This document shows, in pieces, positions 8,215 through 16,811 of a DNA stretch of 64,000 nucleotides. Every line of letters starts with the position of its first letter. Within the stretch, counting starts at the first letter, position 1. The stretch comes from Hymenobacter sp. CRA2 (lineage in GTDB: Bacteria > Bacteroidota > Bacteroidia > Cytophagales > Hymenobacteraceae). Where the stretch lies: positions 304,095 to 368,094 of the forward strand of contig NZ_MVBC01000004.1 of assembly GCF_002007105.1 (NCBI RefSeq). The letters run 5' to 3'. Under the pieces are notes generated by a model. The model did no database searches. It saw only the letters and a list, made by a program, of their open reading frames with translations, and was not told the origin of the DNA. The position numbers and the translations under genes were made by a program.

Positions 8215-9563
8215 AGCGGCGAGCCAGCGGCAAAAGCAACGGGTGAATAGGTGAGGGGCAGGAAGGCGCGGCCGTTCCACTCCCCAAACACGGTAAGTGG
8301 GTGGCCGCCGCTGGCCGCCAGCAGGTCCCAGGCTTGCCCCGTAGGCGTGCGCAGCGGCAATTGAACCCCGCTCGGCGGGTGCAGCAGCACCGTGTCGCCG
8401 TCGGGCAGCGGCACGGGCACGACCTCCGTGAGCGTGGACGGCCACTCGCGCAGCCAGGGCAGCTGGCCCAGGGCCGTGGCGTAATCGTCCAGCAAGGCGG
8501 CCGGGTTGCTGCCAGGCGGCAGAGCGCGTTGCGGCGCCAAGCCGGTAAACGTCCAGATGGTGCCCACGACGGCGCGCAGCGGCAGGCTGCCGGGGTAGAA
8601 GGCCAGGCCACCGCGGTACTGCCCGCCGGGCACCAGCGGCGTGGCAAAGGGCTGGCCGCCAAAGGCGTATTCGAGTACCAGCGCGTAGCGGCCGGTGTGC
8701 TGCCCCCACAGCCAGCTGCGCCGCACCAGCAGGCGGTCCTCCTCAGCCGTGGCCTGCCCCACCACCAGCCACTCGTCGCTGATAGTGGGCTGGCGGCTCA
8801 GCACGTCATCTTTCTTGACGTTGACGCCCACCAACTGCAGCACGTCCTGGCGCAGGCCATCGGGCAGCTGCGCCAGCCGCTGCAAGGCCCCGGCGAGCAG
8901 GTGCAATTCGCCGAGGCGGGCCAGCAGGCGCTCGGGCCAGTCGAGCCCGGCGTAGCGCAAGGCCGGCAGCTCCCGCAGCACGCCCGCCAGGCCCGGCAGC
9001 TGGTCGTCGACGAGGCGGGCGGCCTGGTTTTCCCAGTAGCTGAGCGGCTGCTTTTCCGTTTGGGCCAGGCCGGTGCTGATGAGGTCCTGCAGCCACACCA
9101 GCAACTCGGCGGCGCCGCGCTGCATACGCTCCAAGCGCTGCGGGCTGACTTCGCCGCTGGGCTCCGGGGGGTGCGTTGTGGTGGCTGGGGCAGCTGGCGC
9201 GGCTTCAACTTCTTTGGCGGCCTTTTTCTCCTGGGTTTGCTGGCGCTGCGTCAGCCACTCGGCCAGCCAGGCAGGCACGGCGGCTTCGGGCAGCAGCTCG
9301 GGCTGCCGGGCCAACAGCAGGAGCAGGCCCGCGCCGTGCTTGCAGGGAAATACCCGGCTCGGGCAGCTGCATTTAAATGCTGGTCCGCTGAGGTCCAGGG
9401 CCACCTGGTAGGGTCGTGAGCCGCTGCCGGCGCAATGGCCCCAGGCCGCGGTGGCGGTGCGGCCCAGCTCGCTCCAATGCCGCGGCGCGGCCAGCTCGAG
9501 GCCGCGCTTCAGCGTGCCGGAATCGGTAATTAGGGCGCGGGCCTGCTCTTCGGTCCACAACAT
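8211..9563 (-). CDS. SWIM zinc-finger protein of the MoxR cluster
   Basis: This 450-residue protein has one SWIM zinc finger, C-x-C-x6-C-x-H, at Cys65, Cys67, Cys74 and His76 (FKCSCPSRVFPCKHG). SWIM domains bind zinc and mediate DNA or protein contacts. The rest is helical, with an Ala/Pro/Glu linker near residue 130, and the C-terminal half is beta-rich. I chose the ATG at 9563 (MLWTEEQ), because the frame upstream of it looks non-coding and this matches the length of the family. It is the first gene of the minus-strand run continuing into DUF5691, MoxR and DUF5682. Confidence 0.88.
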   Translation of the reverse strand: MLWTEEQARALITDSGTLKRGLELAAPRHWSELGRTATAAWGHCAGSGSRPYQVALDLSGPAFKCSCPSRVFPCKHGAGLLLLLARQPELLPEAAVPAWLAEWLTQRQQTQEKKAAKEVEAAPAAPATTTHPPEPSGEVSPQRLERMQRGAAELLVWLQDLISTGLAQTEKQPLSYWENQAARLVDDQLPGLAGVLRELPALRYAGLDWPERLLARLGELHLLAGALQRLAQLPDGLRQDVLQLVGVNVKKDDVLSRQPTISDEWLVVGQATAEEDRLLVRRSWLWGQHTGRYALVLEYAFGGQPFATPLVPGGQYRGGLAFYPGSLPLRAVVGTIWTFTGLAPQRALPPGSNPAALLDDYATALGQLPWLREWPSTLTEVVPVPLPDGDTVLLHPPSGVQLPLRTPTGQAWDLLAASGGHPLTVFGEWNGRAFLPLTYSPVAFAAGSPL

Positions 9564-9676
9564 GCGGGCAAGGGGAAGTCGGATACTACAAACCGCCGCG
9601 TTCCGGGAAAGGCGCGGCGGCAGGCAAGTTAGCGGGGCACCGGTAATGCCCCTTCGCATGCATGAAGGATTATTAT

Positions 9677-9722
9677 AACGACTCGTGCAGCGGTGGGAAG
9701 GTCCTTCCTGCGTCAGGATGAC
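9677..9722 (+). repeat. Dispersed intergenic repeat, copy A (half element)
   Basis: These 46 nt upstream of the SWIM gene match 58740-58785 at 40 of 46 positions by eye. The shared ends are AACGACTCGT and the stretch from AGGTCC to GGATGAC. Only the right half of the longer palindromic element seen at 58705-58785 is present. It is non-coding and probably a REP-like dispersed repeat. Confidence 0.7.
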
Positions 9723-9805
9723 AAACCATGAGCTGGTAGCAGGATTCTCTCAGCGGCTTCCTCGCTTCGGAAGCTGCCGAAGGCGAGCAGCTGCTCCGCC
9801 CAGCC

Positions 9806-10162
9806 TCAGGCCGAAAACTCCTGCCCGCAGTGCTGGCAGCGAAACAGCTCGGTGCCGGCGTAAAACAGGCGTTTGTACCACGGCTGCCGCGTTTGCTCGG
9901 GCCACACGTGGTAGGAGCCGCAGTGGGGGCAGCGCACGGCGGCGCGCTCGGTGCGCTGCTGCTCGAATTCCTGCACGATGGGCCGGGCGGTGGCTACGTC
10001 TTCTTCCTCCACCAGCAGCCGGTAGTAGAGCCCGTCGCCGAAGGGTAGGGTGGCTGGGCCGTAGTTCTTGACCAGGCTCACCACCGCCGCTTCGTCGTGG
10101 AGCCGGCGGTACAGGCCCACGGCTTCGGTGTAAGTAAGGTATTCGGCAACGGCGACGAGCAT
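9806..10162 (-). CDS. DUF2007-like protein with C-terminal zinc ribbon
   Basis: This 118-residue protein (start ATG at 10162, MLVAVAEYLTYTEA) has two parts. The N-terminal ferredoxin-like half ends YYRLLVEEEDVATARPIV, a pattern of DUF2007 'putative signal transducing' proteins. The C-terminal part has two Cys pairs, CPHCGS and CQHCGQ, forming a zinc ribbon with 32 residues between them. The frame stays open up to 10222. However, a perfect TACCTTTG -7 box at 10176-10169 ends just before the ATG, so transcripts would start at or next to 10162 and exclude the longer form. The function of this family is not known. Confidence 0.75.
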   Translation of the reverse strand: MLVAVAEYLTYTEAVGLYRRLHDEAAVVSLVKNYGPATLPFGDGLYYRLLVEEEDVATARPIVQEFEQQRTERAAVRCPHCGSYHVWPEQTRQPWYKRLFYAGTELFRCQHCGQEFSA

Positions 10163-10168
10163 CGGGGG

Positions 10169-10176
10169 CAAAGGTA
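10169..10176 (-). promoter_or_regulatory. -7 box TACCTTTG for the zinc-ribbon gene
   Basis: On the minus strand this is an exact match to the Bacteroidota -7 consensus TAnnTTTG. It sits 6 nt upstream of the ATG at 10162, so the mRNA would have little or no leader. I saw no clear TTG -33 element at 17-23 nt. Confidence 0.45.
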
Positions 10177-10237
10177 GCGGGCGGGGCGCCCGGATGCGTG
10201 TCGCGTCAAGGCCCGGCCGCAAAAGAAAAGCCGCCGC

Positions 10238-10849
10238 TTAGCGCCGGCGCCGGGCCGGGGCGGCCTGCAGGCGGCTGCGCAGCCGTAGCACGTACACGAG
10301 CAGGCCCAGGCTGAGCGCGGCCAGCCCCGCGGCCAGCAACTGCGGCGTGGTGCGGGTGGCTTCGGCGTCGCGCACAGCGGCTTCAGCGTCGCGCAGCTTC
10401 TTTTCGCGCTGCTTATCGCGCAGCTCCAGGTTGGCAATCTGGTTTTCGAGGTCGTAAAAACGCTCCTTGGTCGAGGTCTGGTCGGTTTGGGCCACGGTCA
10501 CCTGTTGCTCGGCCTGCTGCTTTTGGGCCACGATGTTGGCCGTACGCCGCAGCTCACTGGCTTTGAGCGCCTGCACGATTTCCGTGTCCTTGCGGATGAT
10601 GCCTTTCAGCGCGTCAATCACCTCCTGCAGATCCTTCTTAGAAGGCTTGTTGGCCAGAAAAGCGTTGCGCTGGGCGTTGGCCGCCTCGTACTCTTTGATC
10701 AGGGTTTCACGCTCCTGAATCAAGCGGGGTAGGGCGTCGTCCGGGGAAGTGGGCGTCTGGGCCGAAGTCGTGGTGGCCAGCAGCAGGGCGCCGGCCAGGA
10801 GCCGGGCGGCAGAGGAGCGGGAAAGGGGCAGCAAAGCGGAAAGCGTCAT
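10238..10849 (-). CDS. Exported coiled-coil protein with C-terminal membrane anchor
   Basis: This 203-residue protein has a hydrophobic N-terminal signal sequence ending near residue 30 (ATTTSAQ). A long charged coiled coil runs from about residue 45 to 165, rich in Glu, Lys, Arg, Gln and Ala with heptad spacing. A single C-terminal transmembrane segment follows (LLAAGLAALSLGLLVYVLRL), then a basic tail ARRRR. The layout suggests a periplasm-exposed coiled coil anchored by its C-terminus with a cytoplasmic basic tail. I do not recognise the family. ATG start at 10849. Confidence 0.75.
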   Translation of the reverse strand: MTLSALLPLSRSSAARLLAGALLLATTTSAQTPTSPDDALPRLIQERETLIKEYEAANAQRNAFLANKPSKKDLQEVIDALKGIIRKDTEIVQALKASELRRTANIVAQKQQAEQQVTVAQTDQTSTKERFYDLENQIANLELRDKQREKKLRDAEAAVRDAEATRTTPQLLAAGLAALSLGLLVYVLRLRSRLQAAPARRRR

Positions 10850-10917
10850 GCGGTAAAATTCAGGCGGGTAAACAAGCCAGGGGTTGGGGCAGGCCGTTGG
10901 AGGCGTAACTCGGCAGC

Positions 10918-11414
10918 ATGAACCGCTACCTATACGCAGCTATTGCCGCGACGACGGCCCTGGCCTCGGCTTGCGCCGGCTCCAAAGCTACCACGGCCAC
11001 CTCCGAATAACGGCCCGCGCCTGACCGGCTCCAGCAACGCCCCGCAAAGCTACTACGACAACGCCCGCCGTACCGTCGTGCCCTTTACCCTGACGGAAAC
11101 CAGCACCGACGCCGACTACGGCTACACCGACTATAAACCCGTGTGCGTAGGCGGCGTGAAAGACAACGCCTGCGTCCGCAACGAGCAGCGCTTTCTCAAC
11201 GCCCTGCGTGGCCCCGAAGGCCAGGAAATCAGCTACCGCCGCCTCGGCAGCTGCTGCAGCTTGAAACCCCAACGGCTTGATTGACAACATAGTTATGCTC
11301 GACGTGTACCAGCTCACCTGGACCGGCAGCGACCAGCCCGTCAAAATCTACCTCAACTGCTACGACAGCCAATCCCTGCGCATTCCCAAGGGCCTGCGCG
11401 TGGCCGGCCTGTAG
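10918..11414 (+). pseudogene. Frameshifted lipoprotein gene in three frames
   Basis: The ATG at 10918 opens a lipoprotein signal (lipobox LASAC, Cys19) that stops at 11010 after 30 residues. Coding resumes in the next frame from about 11005 to 11284 (NNGPRLTGSSNAP ... RRLGSCCSLKPQ). It moves again into the third frame near the CCCC run at 11267-11270, ending LRVAGL at 11414. The joined protein would be about 160 residues. The middle (YGYTDYKPVCVGG ... NEQRFLNALRGPEG ... YRRLGSCC) resembles small Bacteroidota lipoproteins commonly mislabelled as KDO-8-phosphate synthase. Both shifts go the same way, as if one base were gained each time, so this is either a pseudogene or a site of sequencing error. 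Confidence 0.7.
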
Positions 11415-11558
11415 GCGGAGCAGCAGCTCTAGTGTCTGCCTGATCATGCGCCAACGTCTTGGCCTGCAGCCACAAGTGCGCCGAATCATTTGACAGCCGC
11501 GTGGGATGCCTGCGGAGCCTCCCACGCTTGGCGGTAGGAAGAGGGAAACGTGTGTTAA

Positions 11559-13859
11559 TCAGGCGGCTGCCTGCTGCCGGGCCCGCCCCACCCGTGGTTT
11601 TTTGTAGAACAGCAGAATCAGGATGGGTAGCAAGGTCAGCTCGGCCACCACGCCAAACAGCAAGGTCAGGCCGATCAGCAGGCCCACGTAGAAGGTGCCG
11701 TCGAAGGAGGAAAACAGCAGCGTGCTGAAGCCGCCCACCAGAATCAGCGAGGTGACAATGACCGCCTTGCCCGCCAGCCGGTAGGTGTGGCTCACGGCGC
11801 GCTTCACCGTGGGCTCCTTGCCCAGCATCAGGCGCAGCTTGCTGATGAAGTGGATGGTGTCGTCGACGGCAATGCCGAAGGCAATGGTGAAGATGATGCT
11901 GGTGCTGACTTTCATGGGCACGCCGCACAGGCCCATTACGCCGCCCACCACCACGATGGGCAGCAGGTTCGGAATCAGCACCACCGGCACCATGCGCAGG
12001 GAGCGGAACAGCAGCAGCACGATGGCCGTGACCATGAGCACGTCCATGCCGATGCCCAGCAGCATGTCGCGCGTCAGGTTCTGGTTGTTTTTGTCGATGA
12101 GCAGAGCCGAGCCGGTCTGGCGGGTGCGCAGCACGGTGGAGTCGACGTTGGTTACTAAGAAGCGGCGCAGTCCTTTGTTCAGGCCGGCCACCGTCACGCT
12201 GCCCGGGTCGGGCATGCGGCCCGTCAGGCGGCCTTCGCGGGCGTCTTCCAGCGCCAGGGCCCGAAACTCGGGCTGCTTGCGCAGCAGCCGCACCTTGCGC
12301 AGCAGGCGTTGCAGCTCGGCCTCGGAGGCGGGCAGGCGGTATTCTTCCAGCGCGCCGCCGTTCAGGGCCTTGCGCACGGACTTCACCACCGTCACCGGCG
12401 AGGCCACGAAGCGCAGGCCGTAGCCGCGCTGCAGGTAATGCTCGATTTGCTCCGTCTCGCGCAGTACCGCCAGGTCATACACCGTGCGCCCACCCTGGGG
12501 CAGCAGGTGCATCTCGAAGGGGCGCACGCCGGCAAACTCCCGCTCGAAAAACCGAAAATCCAGCTGCACCGGGTCGTCGTCGGCCAGGTCATCGAGCAGG
12601 CGCGACTCGATGCGCACCCGGCTGGCCGCCGCCAGACTCCCTACCACCAGCACGGCCGCCGCGGCCATGATCCAGCGGCGGCGCAGCAGCACCAGGCGCA
12701 GCAGGCGCGTGAGCGGGCCGTCCCAGCTGCGGCCCGCGCCGTGGCGCTGCTGGGGCCGCGGCAGCAGCACGAGCAGCGCCGGCAACAAGGTAAACGTCAG
12801 CCCGTAGGCCAGCAGCACCGCCAGCCCGGTGTACAGACCGAAGTTGTGAATGGGCCGGATGTGGCTGGCCGTCAGGGTAAAAAAGCCCAGCGAAGTCGTC
12901 AGCGCCGACAGCCCCGAGCCGAACATGGATTCGCGCATGCTGATGCGCAGCGCGGGCACGGTGTCGGTGCCTTCGCCGCGTTCCGTGACGTAGCGTGTGA
13001 GCAGGTGCACCGAGTCGGCAATGCCCACCACGCACATCATCACCGGCAGCAGGGCCGTCATCAGGTCGATGCCCGAGCCGAACCAACCCACCAGTGCCAG
13101 CCCGCCGATGGTGGCCCCGGCTACCACGGCCAGCGGCAGCACCACGCCCCACCACGCCCGGAAGGTGAGCCAGAGCAGCCCCATCACCAGCAGCACCGAC
13201 AAGGACACGAACACGGCCATTTCCACCTTCAGCCGGTCCACAAACACCGACTGCGCCACCAGCTTGCCGCCCAGGTGCACCTGCTCCTCCGTGAAGCCCA
13301 GGCGCCGCAGCTCCGTGTTCAGGTTGGCCATCAGCGTGTCGCCGGGCGGTTTGCTGAGGTCGGGCGTGGTCTGGAGCACCACCGTCACGGCGCGGGCATC
13401 GGGCGCAAACAGGTTGCCCACCAAGCCCGGCGTGCGGTAAATCAGGCTGGAGTCCTGGGCCCGCACGGCTGGGTCGGTCAGCTGCGCCACGTGCAGGTAG
13501 GGCACGTTGAACACGCCCAGGCCTTCCACCACCGGGTTGCTGGCCGTGGTGGGCGACAACACGTGCCGCACGTTGGCCTGGCGCTGGGCAAAATCAGTGA
13601 AGCGCGCTACCCGCCGGGCAAAAGCTGGGTCCAAGGCCGTGCGGCCCGCGGGCGTTTCCAGGCCCACCAGCACGTAGTCGTTGTCGTTGCCGAAGCGCTG
13701 GCTGTAGTCCTGGTAGTAGGCCAGGTCCGGGTCGCCGCTGGGATAGAAGTCGTTGAAATTGTAGTTGAAGCGCAGCCGTAGCAGCCCGGTGAGGGCCACC
13801 AGGCCCAGCACGGCCAGCGCGGTAAGGGTGAAGTAACTCAGGGAGCGGGGACGAAGCAC
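11559..13859 (-). CDS. MMPL/RND superfamily exporter
   Basis: This 766-residue integral membrane protein has the RND topology: TM1, a large periplasmic loop (residues about 30-220), five TM helices, a second loop and a final TM bundle. The proton-relay signatures lie in the central helices of each half, GIADSVHLLTRY and GIAVDDTIHFISK, both with the aspartate expected in TM4 and TM10. It matches the MMPL / hydrophobe exporter group rather than AcrB (no adaptor or TolC gene adjacent). The substrate is probably a lipid or other hydrophobic compound, by family. The start is a GTG at 13859; no ATG lies nearby. Confidence 0.88.
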   Translation of the reverse strand: MLRPRSLSYFTLTALAVLGLVALTGLLRLRFNYNFNDFYPSGDPDLAYYQDYSQRFGNDNDYVLVGLETPAGRTALDPAFARRVARFTDFAQRQANVRHVLSPTTASNPVVEGLGVFNVPYLHVAQLTDPAVRAQDSSLIYRTPGLVGNLFAPDARAVTVVLQTTPDLSKPPGDTLMANLNTELRRLGFTEEQVHLGGKLVAQSVFVDRLKVEMAVFVSLSVLLVMGLLWLTFRAWWGVVLPLAVVAGATIGGLALVGWFGSGIDLMTALLPVMMCVVGIADSVHLLTRYVTERGEGTDTVPALRISMRESMFGSGLSALTTSLGFFTLTASHIRPIHNFGLYTGLAVLLAYGLTFTLLPALLVLLPRPQQRHGAGRSWDGPLTRLLRLVLLRRRWIMAAAAVLVVGSLAAASRVRIESRLLDDLADDDPVQLDFRFFEREFAGVRPFEMHLLPQGGRTVYDLAVLRETEQIEHYLQRGYGLRFVASPVTVVKSVRKALNGGALEEYRLPASEAELQRLLRKVRLLRKQPEFRALALEDAREGRLTGRMPDPGSVTVAGLNKGLRRFLVTNVDSTVLRTRQTGSALLIDKNNQNLTRDMLLGIGMDVLMVTAIVLLLFRSLRMVPVVLIPNLLPIVVVGGVMGLCGVPMKVSTSIIFTIAFGIAVDDTIHFISKLRLMLGKEPTVKRAVSHTYRLAGKAVIVTSLILVGGFSTLLFSSFDGTFYVGLLIGLTLLFGVVAELTLLPILILLFYKKPRVGRARQQAAA

Positions 13860-13979
13860 GCAGCAGGGCTAAAATGAACCGGCGGGAGTATCAAAGGCAT
13901 TCTGTATTTTGGGGCCGGCGCTGAGCCAACCGCCCATTTCCAGCTTTTGTTTCTTCTCACCCTCTCCAATTTCCACCCC

Positions 13980-14228
13980 ATGAAAAACGCCCTGCTCGCC
14001 CTGGCCCTGTTCGCCTTCGTCGGCACTGCCTCTGCCCACGACCACGACGGCAAAGCCAAGGACAAAAAAGGCAAGAAAGAAGCCTGCTCGACCGAAATGA
14101 AGGCCAGCTGCGCTGCTAAAGGCGCTACCGCCGGCACGCCGTCGTGCTGCATGAAGAAGGGCGCTTCGGCCTCGGCCGCCAGCAGCACCGACGCCAAGCC
14201 CGCCGCCTCGGCTACCAAGTCGCTGTAA
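13980..14228 (+). CDS. Small secreted Cys/Lys/His-rich protein
   Basis: This 82-residue protein has an N-terminal signal peptide (MKNALLALALFAFVGTASA) followed by HDHDGKAKDKKGKK. Four cysteines follow in the mature part (ACST, SCAAK, SCCMKK), then an Ala/Ser/Lys tail. The HDHD and paired-Cys content suggests a periplasmic metal-binding protein, but no known family is certain. A strong hairpin terminator follows at 14247. ATG at 13980. Confidence 0.75.
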   Translation: MKNALLALALFAFVGTASAHDHDGKAKDKKGKKEACSTEMKASCAAKGATAGTPSCCMKKGASASAASSTDAKPAASATKSL

Positions 14229-14246
14229 GCGGTAAAACGAATAACT

Positions 14247-14280
14247 AAGCCCGGTTTCACCACGTGGGGCCGGGCTTTTG
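14247..14280 (+). terminator. Rho-independent terminator after the small secreted protein
   Basis: The stem AAGCCCGG / CCGGGCTT encloses a loop of about 16 nt and ends in TTTT, 19 nt after the stop codon. Confidence 0.75.
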
Positions 14281-14462
14281 TATGCCCGCCAACCAGCTTG
14301 CCCGCTAGGCTAACTGTTGCGGTTATTTCGGAGTAGCTGTATATAAATACTGATATTTTGTCGTTAACTTATCCTGTTTGCCGCCGAGCCGTATCAAGGC
14401 TGTACGACCCTATTTCCAGCTTGTAAAAGTACCCGCCGGAAGCCGGCGTGGTAGTAAGCTCT

Positions 14463-15725
14463 ATGAACTCAAACGATTGGTCCCAACAGTTCACGTCCTT
14501 TCTTACTTCCGGCAGCTTTGCCCAACCGGGCGAGCCAACTACTTCTACCGGGGGGTATTTCTTTGACCCGACTGCCACGGCTCCCGAGGGCGGCCAGGAG
14601 CCCGGCAGTATCACCGATGGCTACCAACTATTTTACGATCAGCTGCCGGCCGCCTGCTGCGTGGTGCGCGCCGACGGGTGCATTGCCCAAGTCAACAAGC
14701 AAGCCTGCACGCTGCTCGGGCTGACGCCGGCGCGTCTGGTCGGGCGCCCTTTTTTGCAGCTGATCGAGCCCACCAAACGTCTGGCTTTTGCCAGCGGCTT
14801 CTCGCGCCTGCTGCGCACCCAGGAGCCGGTGTCCGGCGAAGAAACCCTGCTGCTGGCCGATGGCAGCCCGCGCCGCGTGCACTTCAAAGCCGTGGGCCGC
14901 ACCAGGCCCGATGGCCAACTGCTTTGCCATCTGGTACTGCTGGATGTCACCCAGGCCTACCACGAGTCCCAGGCCCTGGCGGCGAGCGAACGGAAATTCC
15001 GGCAGCTGTTTGAGCAGAGCACCGACGCGGCGGCCCTGATGCAGCACGAACGGTTTATCGACTGCAACGAGGCGGTGCTGACCCTGCTCGGCGCCACCCG
15101 CAAAGACCAAATCATCGGGCACTATCCCTGGGACATGGCCCCGCCCGAACAGCGGCCCGGCGTGAGCTCCGAGCAGTACTTCCGCAACTCGGTGGCGGCC
15201 GCGCTGCAGCTGGGCTCCAAGCGCTGCGAGGGCATTCTGTGCCGGGTCACGGGCCAGTGCATGTGGGTGGAAGCCGTCCTGACGCCGCTTACCGATGGCG
15301 CCGAGCCGCTGCTGCACGTGGTGTGGCGCGACATCACGGCCCAAAAACAAGAGGAGCGGCGCCTGCGCGAGTGCGAAGAGCGGCTGCGCCTGCTGCAAAC
15401 GGCTACCGGCGCCGGGCAATGGAGCTGGGAGCTGACCTCCAATAAGTTCGTCGGCGACGCCCGTACGCTGGCCTATCTGGGCTGGGAAGCGGCCCCGGCG
15501 CCTTCGTTCGACGCGTTTCTGACGGCCCTGCACCCCGACGATGTGCCGGCTGTGAAGGCGGCTCTGGCCGGTGCGCAGGAGCAGGGCGAGTGGCCGCAGC
15601 AGTCCTTCCGTGTGCTCTGGCCCGATGGATCGGTGCACGCCGTTACGGCCAATGGCTGGCTCAGTCACGACGCCTTCGGCGAGCCGCAGCGCCTGCTCGG
15701 GGTGCTGCAGCCGGCCCCGCAGTAA
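14463..15725 (+). CDS. PAS-domain protein without an output domain
   Basis: This 420-residue soluble protein has three successive PAS-like domains: about residues 55-170 (YDQLPAACCVVRADG ... LLGLTPARLVG), 180-300 (FRQLFEQSTDAAALMQ ... LLGATRKDQIIG) and 305-420 (LLQTATGAGQWSWEL ... LHPDDVPAVKAAL). The protein ends right after the third PAS domain, and no histidine kinase, GGDEF or HTH domain follows. It may be a stand-alone sensor, or a truncated histidine kinase. The next gene is convergent (stop 10 nt away), so no kinase part is present downstream. The ATG at 14463 is preferred to an earlier in-frame GTG at 14448. Confidence 0.8.
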   Translation: MNSNDWSQQFTSFLTSGSFAQPGEPTTSTGGYFFDPTATAPEGGQEPGSITDGYQLFYDQLPAACCVVRADGCIAQVNKQACTLLGLTPARLVGRPFLQLIEPTKRLAFASGFSRLLRTQEPVSGEETLLLADGSPRRVHFKAVGRTRPDGQLLCHLVLLDVTQAYHESQALAASERKFRQLFEQSTDAAALMQHERFIDCNEAVLTLLGATRKDQIIGHYPWDMAPPEQRPGVSSEQYFRNSVAAALQLGSKRCEGILCRVTGQCMWVEAVLTPLTDGAEPLLHVVWRDITAQKQEERRLRECEERLRLLQTATGAGQWSWELTSNKFVGDARTLAYLGWEAAPAPSFDAFLTALHPDDVPAVKAALAGAQEQGEWPQQSFRVLWPDGSVHAVTANGWLSHDAFGEPQRLLGVLQPAPQ

Positions 15726-15734
15726 GCGCGGCCG

Positions 15735-16811
15735 TTAGCGCCCCCGGTAGTCGGTAATAGCGCCCTCGCAGATCCAGTTGGCCAGCGCCTGCCGGTTTTG
15801 GGCCAGCACGAAGCGCCGCTGGTCCTTGCTGTTGCGGATGTTGCCCAGCTCGATGAACACCGTCGGGGCGTAGCTGTTGCGCACCACGTACAGGCTGGTG
15901 CGCGGCGACACCGTGCCCACGTAAGGCCGGTTGGGCTGGTAGCGCAGGTAGCGGTGCTTAAACACTTGGTGAATGTTTTTGGCCAGGCGCAGCCCCACGG
16001 CACTCTTCTCGTGGTGGTAGAAAAACACGTCGGTGTTCAGGCCCGCGCTGCGGCTGTCGACGTGAATGGTAATCATGCGCTGATAGGTTTTGCGGCCGTA
16101 GCGTCCGTGCAGGCGGTTTACGGCGTTGGTGTACTGGCGCAGGCGCGCCACGTGGCCCAGCGGAATCGTCAGGTTCGGGTAGGTCAGCTCGTCCGAGTCC
16201 ATTTTCAGCACCCCTTCGTCGCGAATGCCGTCGTTGGGGTCCTGCACAATCATGTGCACCGTGGCCCCGTGCTCCAGCAGCACCCGTGCCAGTCGGATGG
16301 TCACGTCGTAGGCATATTCGTCTTCGGCCAGCTTGGCCGTGCCGTACTGGCCCACCGCGCCCGGGTCGGGCCCGCCGTGCCCCGACATGAGGTAGAACAC
16401 GGCTCCGCGCAGGGCCTGGTCGCTGGCCGTGGGCCGGCCATACTTGCCAAACAGCACGGCCGTCGACCCGCTGCGGCCCTTCACCGCCGTGACTTTTTCG
16501 GAGGTGGCTTTTGTCGCTACGGCCTTGCGCGTTGTGGCCTTGGGCGTGGCCTTGCGCAGGGGCAAACGGTAGCTTTTGCCAGCTCGCAGGCTGTTGCGTG
16601 GGCCGAGCAAGGGCTTGTTCAGCGCCACAAAATCCCGCTCGTAGAGCCGTGGGTTCAGCCCGTGGCGCACCAGCAATGTCGAAATCACGTCGCCTCGCTT
16701 CGGTACCACCTTGCGATACTGCTGGCTGAAGGCGGCAACTGGAATGAGCAGGAAAAGGAGCAGAAGTATTCGCAAGACGGCGGGCGGACAAAGGGAAGGA
16801 CGTACCGGCAC
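15735..16811 (-). CDS. N-acetylmuramoyl-L-alanine amidase (Amidase_3)
   Basis: This exported amidase cleaves the N-acetylmuramoyl-L-alanine bond of peptidoglycan. Up to 358 residues are encoded. The N-terminus is a signal peptide (ILLLLFLLIPVAAFSQQ). A LysM-like segment follows (VISTLLVRHGLNPRL ... LRAGKSYRLPL), then a charged Thr/Lys linker. The catalytic domain carries LMSGHGGPDPGAVG (zinc His), EDEYAYDV (Glu), ITIHVDSRSAG (His) and VFIELGNIRN (Glu), the expected Amidase_3 ligands. The start is a GTG at 16811; a TTG at 16775 would give a shorter, more typical signal peptide. Confidence 0.88.
   Translation of the reverse strand: MPVRPSLCPPAVLRILLLLFLLIPVAAFSQQYRKVVPKRGDVISTLLVRHGLNPRLYERDFVALNKPLLGPRNSLRAGKSYRLPLRKATPKATTRKAVATKATSEKVTAVKGRSGSTAVLFGKYGRPTASDQALRGAVFYLMSGHGGPDPGAVGQYGTAKLAEDEYAYDVTIRLARVLLEHGATVHMIVQDPNDGIRDEGVLKMDSDELTYPNLTIPLGHVARLRQYTNAVNRLHGRYGRKTYQRMITIHVDSRSAGLNTDVFFYHHEKSAVGLRLAKNIHQVFKHRYLRYQPNRPYVGTVSPRTSLYVVRNSYAPTVFIELGNIRNSKDQRRFVLAQNRQALANWICEGAITDYRGR

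Noticed and set aside
8215..8709. N-terminal extension of the DUF5691 frame
   Set aside because: It overlaps the SWIM gene and is Arg/Ala-rich. The ATG at 8214 has the family N-terminus and the ATGA overlap.
12309..13781. 490-residue plus-strand frame opposite the MMPL exporter
   Set aside because: It is the antisense of a clear RND protein, has extreme His/Gln/Arg content, and no domain. It is a high-GC shadow.
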